Assembly: GCA_905197955.1 (NCBI GenBank)
Contig: CAJKAR010000003.1
Location: 62,001-126,000, forward strand
DNA: 64,000 nt
Direction: 5' to 3'
Origin: an uncultured Lentisphaeria bacterium
GTDB lineage: Bacteria; Verrucomicrobiota; Lentisphaeria; Victivallales; UBA1829
The translations under genes were made by a program, and so were the position numbers. Shown one piece after another: positions 59,223-64,000 of this stretch; within the stretch, counting starts at the first letter, position 1, and every line of letters begins with the position of its first letter. The notes beneath the pieces are model-generated. The model saw nothing but the letters and a program-made list of their open reading frames with translations, was not told the origin of the DNA and made no database searches.

Positions 59223-59307
59223 GCGGGAAATCGAGAGCGGAATTTTCTCCTGCTTCCCCCTGTCTTCCGCAACAAGTCTTTCTCTCCTCCCCGCGGATGA
59301 GACGCCG

Positions 59308-59334
59308 TGCCGCCGCCCATCTCTGACGGCGGCA
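59308..59334. terminator. Hairpin between converging enzyme genes
   Basis: An 8-bp perfect stem TGCCGCCG / CGGCGGCA (59308-59315 with 59327-59334, 11-base loop) lies between two converging genes. It could serve both strands. T-tracts are weak. Confidence 0.45.
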
Positions 59335-59372
59335 GTATGTTTCCCGCCCGGCGGACGCCTTCCGGACTCCCC

Positions 59373-62300
59373 TTATTTGAGGATCATGCGCGGCCAGAGA
59401 TGCGGATTGTGATCCGCCGGTTTTCCCCGTTCCGATGTGATGGTGAGTCCCTTCCCGCCTGTCTTGTCGGCAAGCGAATCCTTGTCGTGCAGAAAAAGAC
59501 AGAATCCCGCCTGAGATCCCGACTTCAGCTGGAACGGTTCCAGATACCGCTGCGGAAACTCAATCTCATAACAATAGCCGTTCTTTGTCCGGGTGAACTG
59601 GCATTTGACCTTCTTCGACGCCTCTTCCGCAGTCGGCATATCCAGTCCGCCTGCCAGCTGCATGTGCGCGGCAACACGCCGATGTACCAGTCCGGGCCCC
59701 GATTCCATGCCCGGATTTCCCGGAGCAAAGTCATAGCGGTAATCGTCATCATCGTACCCGTTGATCCGGCTGCCGATTCCGTTCGAACCGCAGTCGAAAT
59801 ACACCTCCAGACAGCCGTCAAAATAGTAGAGTTCCCGATCAAATCCGGCAAGCTGGAACCGTTTCGGATCACTCTGAAGAATATCATCTTCCAGCTCCAC
59901 TCGAAGATGGAACGCATTCTCACTCCATGCCGCACGGAACACCCCTTTCAGATCCCCCTCTCCGCGGAAGGAAACCCCTTTTGCGCAGAAACGATTCGAA
60001 AGAGGAATCGCCGGAATCCGACTCCAGTCGGGCTTGCCGGAAATGCGGGGAACAAAGAAATAGTCCATCAACCAGCGCTTGTCCAGCCGGGCCCCGTTCT
60101 TCAAGGACAGCGAAAGATCATCCGAAAACTTGTACATGGATCCAAACGCCGCGTGCATTCCGTTCTTCAGGGAAAGCGAAAGACTCTGATTCGGCGGAAT
60201 CGCAAACGGAAGCGTCTCCCCCTGCCCCGTCTTCAGAGTGCCCGACTGCTCTTTGCCGGTCAGATTCACAAGCTCGGCGTGAAGAGTCCCATCGCCACCG
60301 GGCACGATTTTCACATCTGCATTGACCTCTCCTCCGACCGCCTCGCTCTGTTTCAGCATCTCCGCCAGAAGCGCGGGATTCTTCATGCGCAGGAAAACCG
60401 GTGCCGCATTCAGCGGCAGAGTCACGAAACCATTTCTCCGAACATACGAACGCGGATTTCCCATGAGGTCGATGAACTCCACCTCATTCGTTCCGACCTT
60501 CAGGGTCAGAGACGGAGCGGCAATCAACCCCTGCTCGACCTTTTCGCCGATGTACCAGACTCCCGCGATCCCTTCCCCCTTCTCATTGCGGAACACATAC
60601 GCCCGAATCCCCGCCGCCGGACGGACATCCGCATAAAATTTCGGATCCCCGAACAGATTTCCCAGCGTGTTAATGGCATTCAGCATCGCAAACGGAGCCA
60701 GATGAAGATCGAAAAACGGGGAGTTGCGCCAGAAATCCCAGTGCTGCACCTTCGGCCAGTATTTGAGGGCAATCAAATAGCCGCGGGCGATCCATGCGGC
60801 CTGATTGTATTCGCGCAGTCCCCAGTCGTAACCAGGTTTTCCGCCCTGCCAGTTGTCGCCCCACCAGGTGGCGCCCCATTCGGGAACATATGCGGCGATC
60901 AGATTGAACGCCTCCACAAAATAGATCGGCTCCTTCTCATAGCCGTATTTCTTCAGCATGGAGATGAAATGGGCGCAGACATCGCTGTCGAAATCATCGG
61001 GACCCGCCGCGGTTCCGTCGAGCGATCCATACGGGTGTGTTGCGAAGGCATCCCAGCGGATCTTTCCGGCAGTGGCGCGGATCTTTTCCTCCGTTTCACG
61101 CCGTCCCCAGATTTTTTTATACGCCTGTGTTCCCGCATCGGGAAACACTTCTGCACGGGGATTCGCGCGCCGGACTCCACGATGAAACGCCGCAAGCAGT
61201 CTGCCATACTCCTCATAACGATTGTTACGCAGCATGGCGGCGGCTTTGTCGATCTCTCCGGTCAGCGCCCAGCGGGTGGCCTCCGGAGCGTCCTTTGCAC
61301 AGACATATCCCATCTCCTCGACTTTTTTCAGAGCTTCCGGCGTGGCTCGCTCCAGCTTCCGGAAATCGTTTTTCAGATAGTTCCGGTACTCCTGAAAACG
61401 GGGATCCGCACCCTCGTGACTATGCACCATGTACAGCAGATTCTCAATGCCGTACTTGTCCAGAATGTGATTGTCAGGACCGTTGATCCTGCCGTACACG
61501 GTCGCACCGATCCCGCTGACCATGAAAAGGCGGCCGAGGTCATCCGCACGGGAAATTCTGCCGATGGAACGCATCTCCGTACCGAACAGATTTTTCGTCG
61601 CATGTTTGTTGCTCAGGAATTTCATCCGGGAGAAGCGATAGTAATCGTAATACGGCTCTCCGCGTTCCGGAATGAACTTCGCACGGACGACAAAATTGCC
61701 GAGTCCGATCTCCGGTCTGTCAAATGGAAGTTTGATCGAATCGCCCCCCTTCACGGAAAAACTCTGCGTCCAGAGGACTTTCCGGTAATAGTCTATCAGA
61801 CTCAGTTCCACTCTGCCGCGTCCTCCGAATACATCGAACACGGCGTTGACAGGCGTACCGGTGTTCAGAAGATTGTCGGGATCGCTTGTCCGCAGCAGAC
61901 CGTCGAGAGGAGGTGCGGAAAACGCCGTCACCGAACTTCCCTCCTCCAGCTGAAGATCATCGATGCGTACATTCCCGTCGGAAACCGCCCGAAGCATCAG
62001 CCCCACGCCCCCGTGATCGTAACGGAAAGTCATGGCGTAACGCTTCCACTCGCCCGTCAGAGCGTGAGTCGTCTTTTCCGCATGTTGCGAGGAGTACTGA
62101 TGGCGAAACTGGGTGCCGGAAAACGAAAACGGAGAAAACACGAGCTGTCCGCCTTTTTCACCCTTTGCATAACAGCTCATCGTATACAGCTGCCCCTTTT
62201 TCATCGGGATGGCAAAGGTGGCGATCGGAGCGGATTTCTGCTGCACCGGACGGATCAGCAGACATTTTCCGCCACCCCTTCCGTTTTCAGCATCAATGGA

Positions 62301-63335
62301 GTAGCGCGGCAAATCGGAAGGAGTATATCTCGCGCCTCCGGAGATCCATCGAAAATACCGCAGATCCTGATCGAACCTCGGATTCGGCAGCAGATTCCGG
62401 GTCGGTCGCAGCGGGATATGAATCGCATCGTTCTTCCAGAAGTCAATTCCGGCGACCGGCGGAGGCGATTCCTTTTCCAGAGAACCGGAGCCGAAATCAA
62501 TCCGGATCCGCCGTTTTTCTTCCAGAGGATTCATTCGCAGCTGAAACACCGCCTGAAAGAGCTTTTCTCCCGCGGCATTCTCATAGAACGATTCGTAAAG
62601 GCTCCCCGGCAGTTTGCCCGGAAGCTGAAGTGTGATTTTCTTTCCGGCGGAGAAGCGGTCGAATTCCACTGTGGAAACCGTTCCCTGAAACGAACGGACA
62701 CTTTTCTTTGCGCCCGGTCCGGAGAAACGGTCCGGAGTCGAAGGAATCAGATCACTTCCGTCGATGGTAATCTTTCGAGTCCGATATCCCGTGGAGAAGG
62801 GAAATTCCAGCCAGGGAGCAAGCGTAACCCCCTTTTCCGAGGCAATCTTCCTGCGGGAAACGCCCGGATCCCACAGGACATCCACCGCCCCGTCTCCTGC
62901 GGGACGGATCGTGAACGAAAAGCAGCCCGGTGTCCCATCGGAAAGACGCCAATTTTTGCGGTAGGTGATCGTCTTGGCATCGCGGTCAACAAGAATCGTC
63001 CCCTTCTCCTCCCCGTCGCGGAAGGGCCAGCCGGAATTTCCACCAGGAAGCGAGCCCCAGAAGCGGATATGGAATACATCTTTTCCATCCACTTGCACAC
63101 CGATGATGAAATCGCGGTCGACGCGGTCCTGATTGTAGAGGCGGCGCAGACCGATCCGCTTGTTCCCGATCAGGAAATACGGCTGGTCATACTGTTTCCC
63201 ATTCTTCAGGAAGGAATCCACCTTCAGTTCCGGCGGCAGACGCTTCATTGTCCCGGAAGAGAACGGCGGCTTGTACTCCGGCAGATCCGCCATCAGAACT
63301 CCGCAGAGAAAAAAGAGAAGAAAAACACGAATCAT
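59373..63335 (-). CDS. Very large secreted glycoside hydrolase with CBM9-like C-terminus
   Basis: A 1320-residue exported protein, a distant paralogue of the one at 43778. The signal peptide is about 1-16 (L-C-G-V-L-M-A-D). A beta-rich N-terminal domain of ~320 residues is followed by a CBM4/9-like sandwich (L-L-P-N-P-R-F-D, Y-T-M-S-C-Y-A-K-G, I-D-D-L-Q-L-E-E-G). The barrel is about 560-900, with the candidate acid strand R-W-A-L-T-G-E-I-D and the later I-Y-F-V-E-A-F-N as nucleophile strand. A cap with I-D-L-M-G-N follows and a CBM9-like end (F-H-L-R-V-E-L-E-D-D-I-L). The ATG at 63335 with AGGAGG seven bases upstream is preferred over 63365. Substrate is unknown. Confidence 0.72.
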   Translation of the reverse strand: MIRVFLLFFLCGVLMADLPEYKPPFSSGTMKRLPPELKVDSFLKNGKQYDQPYFLIGNKRIGLRRLYNQDRVDRDFIIGVQVDGKDVFHIRFWGSLPGGNSGWPFRDGEEKGTILVDRDAKTITYRKNWRLSDGTPGCFSFTIRPAGDGAVDVLWDPGVSRRKIASEKGVTLAPWLEFPFSTGYRTRKITIDGSDLIPSTPDRFSGPGAKKSVRSFQGTVSTVEFDRFSAGKKITLQLPGKLPGSLYESFYENAAGEKLFQAVFQLRMNPLEEKRRIRIDFGSGSLEKESPPPVAGIDFWKNDAIHIPLRPTRNLLPNPRFDQDLRYFRWISGGARYTPSDLPRYSIDAENGRGGGKCLLIRPVQQKSAPIATFAIPMKKGQLYTMSCYAKGEKGGQLVFSPFSFSGTQFRHQYSSQHAEKTTHALTGEWKRYAMTFRYDHGGVGLMLRAVSDGNVRIDDLQLEEGSSVTAFSAPPLDGLLRTSDPDNLLNTGTPVNAVFDVFGGRGRVELSLIDYYRKVLWTQSFSVKGGDSIKLPFDRPEIGLGNFVVRAKFIPERGEPYYDYYRFSRMKFLSNKHATKNLFGTEMRSIGRISRADDLGRLFMVSGIGATVYGRINGPDNHILDKYGIENLLYMVHSHEGADPRFQEYRNYLKNDFRKLERATPEALKKVEEMGYVCAKDAPEATRWALTGEIDKAAAMLRNNRYEEYGRLLAAFHRGVRRANPRAEVFPDAGTQAYKKIWGRRETEEKIRATAGKIRWDAFATHPYGSLDGTAAGPDDFDSDVCAHFISMLKKYGYEKEPIYFVEAFNLIAAYVPEWGATWWGDNWQGGKPGYDWGLREYNQAAWIARGYLIALKYWPKVQHWDFWRNSPFFDLHLAPFAMLNAINTLGNLFGDPKFYADVRPAAGIRAYVFRNEKGEGIAGVWYIGEKVEQGLIAAPSLTLKVGTNEVEFIDLMGNPRSYVRRNGFVTLPLNAAPVFLRMKNPALLAEMLKQSEAVGGEVNADVKIVPGGDGTLHAELVNLTGKEQSGTLKTGQGETLPFAIPPNQSLSLSLKNGMHAAFGSMYKFSDDLSLSLKNGARLDKRWLMDYFFVPRISGKPDWSRIPAIPLSNRFCAKGVSFRGEGDLKGVFRAAWSENAFHLRVELEDDILQSDPKRFQLAGFDRELYYFDGCLEVYFDCGSNGIGSRINGYDDDDYRYDFAPGNPGMESGPGLVHRRVAAHMQLAGGLDMPTAEEASKKVKCQFTRTKNGYCYEIEFPQRYLEPFQLKSGSQAGFCLFLHDKDSLADKTGGKGLTITSERGKPADHNPHLWPRMILK

Positions 63336-63361
63336 GAAAAAACCTCCTGTCTGAATTGGAT

Positions 63362-64000
63362 TCATGGTATGGGAACTCCGGACTTGGCATCGAAACCGGT
63401 CCGCAGGGCGGCATTCGAGGGAGCGGCGGCAGTATCCGGTTTCGGCATGGAGTATAGAGCGGGAAACGCCACGGTCTGGACATGACCGTCGAAATACAGA
63501 AGATTCGTTCTGGAATTGCCGGGCGAGTTTGTGCTGTACTGATTGGAAGAAGCCGGATCACCATCGTCACGCAGATCGTAACCGTCATGCCGGTAGGAAA
63601 AACGATAGATGACTTCCCCGGAAGTACCGCCGGCATTGGCGGCATCTCCTGCCAAAATCGTCGAAGCAGGCGCCTTCACGTTCCCGGTCTTGTGCCCGAA
63701 GAGATACGAACTTCCGGAACTGCCCGTAAGAATCGCATTCACCGTGAAGTGCGTGTATTTGTACTGCTCAATCCCGTACCGGGAGCCCGGACAGCGGAAA
63801 CTCGACTGATTCGCCCTCTTGTCATAATAGGCATAATATTTCACTCCATAGGGCGGAACCGGAGGCATATCGGGATTTCCATCTTTTTCCTCCACCCCCG
63901 CCAGTTTGCAGTACCAGATGGAATAGGCATGGCTTGACGAACGCATCGGAACAATCCAGTTCTCATTATCCATGGAATACATGGCCTGTGCGCTCCCGAT
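63362..64000 (-). CDS. Type IV pseudopilin-like protein, N-terminus outside window
   Basis: About 213 C-terminal residues are visible; the frame stays open to the right edge, so the cleavage motif and membrane helix lie outside. The visible start (I-G-S-A-Q-A-M-Y-S-M-D-N-E) is the segment that follows the helix in related proteins. The C-terminal motif has a long insertion between H (in Y-R-H-D-G-Y) and D-G-H (in L-L-Y-F-D-G-H). It ends 26 bases before the large enzyme gene, repeating the pseudopilin-then-enzyme order of the other modules. Confidence 0.8.
   Translation of the reverse strand: MGSAQAMYSMDNENWIVPMRSSSHAYSIWYCKLAGVEEKDGNPDMPPVPPYGVKYYAYYDKRANQSSFRCPGSRYGIEQYKYTHFTVNAILTGSSGSSYLFGHKTGNVKAPASTILAGDAANAGGTSGEVIYRFSYRHDGYDLRDDGDPASSNQYSTNSPGNSRTNLLYFDGHVQTVAFPALYSMPKPDTAAAPSNAALRTGFDAKSGVPIP

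Noticed and set aside
59307..63485. A 1392-codon plus-strand open frame
   Set aside because: It lies wholly opposite the large minus-strand enzyme gene, which has a signal peptide, recognisable domains and a good ribosome binding site. The antisense frame has no family motif and arises from codon bias.
1..64000. tRNA, rRNA, insertion sequences, prophage or integrative element
   Set aside because: No cloverleaf-like segment, rRNA-like stretch, transposase, integrase or flanking direct repeats were recognised by reading. A covariance-model search could still find a small RNA that I missed.

Overview
This 64 kb window looks like chromosome of a carbohydrate-degrading member of the Lentisphaerota, most like Victivallis and relatives. 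The basis is seven type IV pseudopilin-like proteins of the 'prepilin-type N-terminal / H-X9-DG' kind, an expansion typical of the PVC superphylum and extreme in Victivallales. They sit among many secreted glycoside hydrolases, GntR- and LacI-type repressors and Gfo/Idh/MocA oxidoreductases. No rRNA, tRNA, CRISPR array, transposase or phage gene was recognised. Taxonomy is an inference.

Layout. 1-1644: C-terminal part of a secreted glycoside hydrolase cut by the window edge. 1764-2899: MarR repressor plus YczE-like membrane protein. 3054-5927 (minus): a tight four-gene operon of nitrilase-fold hydrolase, type A chloramphenicol acetyltransferase, class D beta-lactamase and GNAT acetyltransferase. 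6361-12959: LacI repressor, pseudopilin, secreted glycosidase, membrane-anchored sugar-binding protein, FKBP isomerase. 13034-22630 (minus): GntR repressor, cytoplasmic glycosidase-like protein, pseudopilin, LamG lectin, and two GH71-like enzymes, one fused to a sulfatase-modifying-factor-like domain. 22708-28274: divergent GntR repressor facing a pseudopilin and a 1160-residue GH39-like enzyme. 28361-29851: a lone HlyD-type adaptor. 29890-34745: an amino-sugar locus (AraC, TIM-barrel isomerase, nagB, nagA, Gfo/Idh). 34789-37627 (minus): two lineage-specific, repeat-rich, single-membrane-span proteins. 37911-41687: GntR, pseudopilin, GH-A clan enzyme. 41746-43641: RNase R-like exonuclease. 43778-49609 (minus): GntR, pseudopilin, 1315-residue enzyme. 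49682-52429: O-antigen ligase-like protein and IspH. 52543-55540: AraC and two Gfo/Idh oxidoreductases. 55716-59222: GntR, pseudopilin, GH5 enzyme. 59373-64000 (minus): a 1320-residue enzyme and a pseudopilin running off the right edge.

The main pattern is a recurring module: a repressor with a sugar-sensing domain, then one pseudopilin, then one or more secreted glycosidases, usually on one strand. It occurs six times with a regulator, and a seventh copy is cut by the right edge. Five of these modules carry a perfect sigma-70 consensus promoter (TTGACA, 17-bp spacer, TATAAT), nearly all with a palindrome at the start point. I infer strong promoters held off by module-specific, probably self-regulating repressors. 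Why each enzyme set carries its own pseudopilin is unknown, and no type II secretion or pilus assembly gene is present. All six visible pseudopilin N-termini use the same codon pattern at the cleavage motif, including an invariant ATA isoleucine codon. The two AraC loci each show a repeated candidate activator site, which suggests small self-contained regulons.
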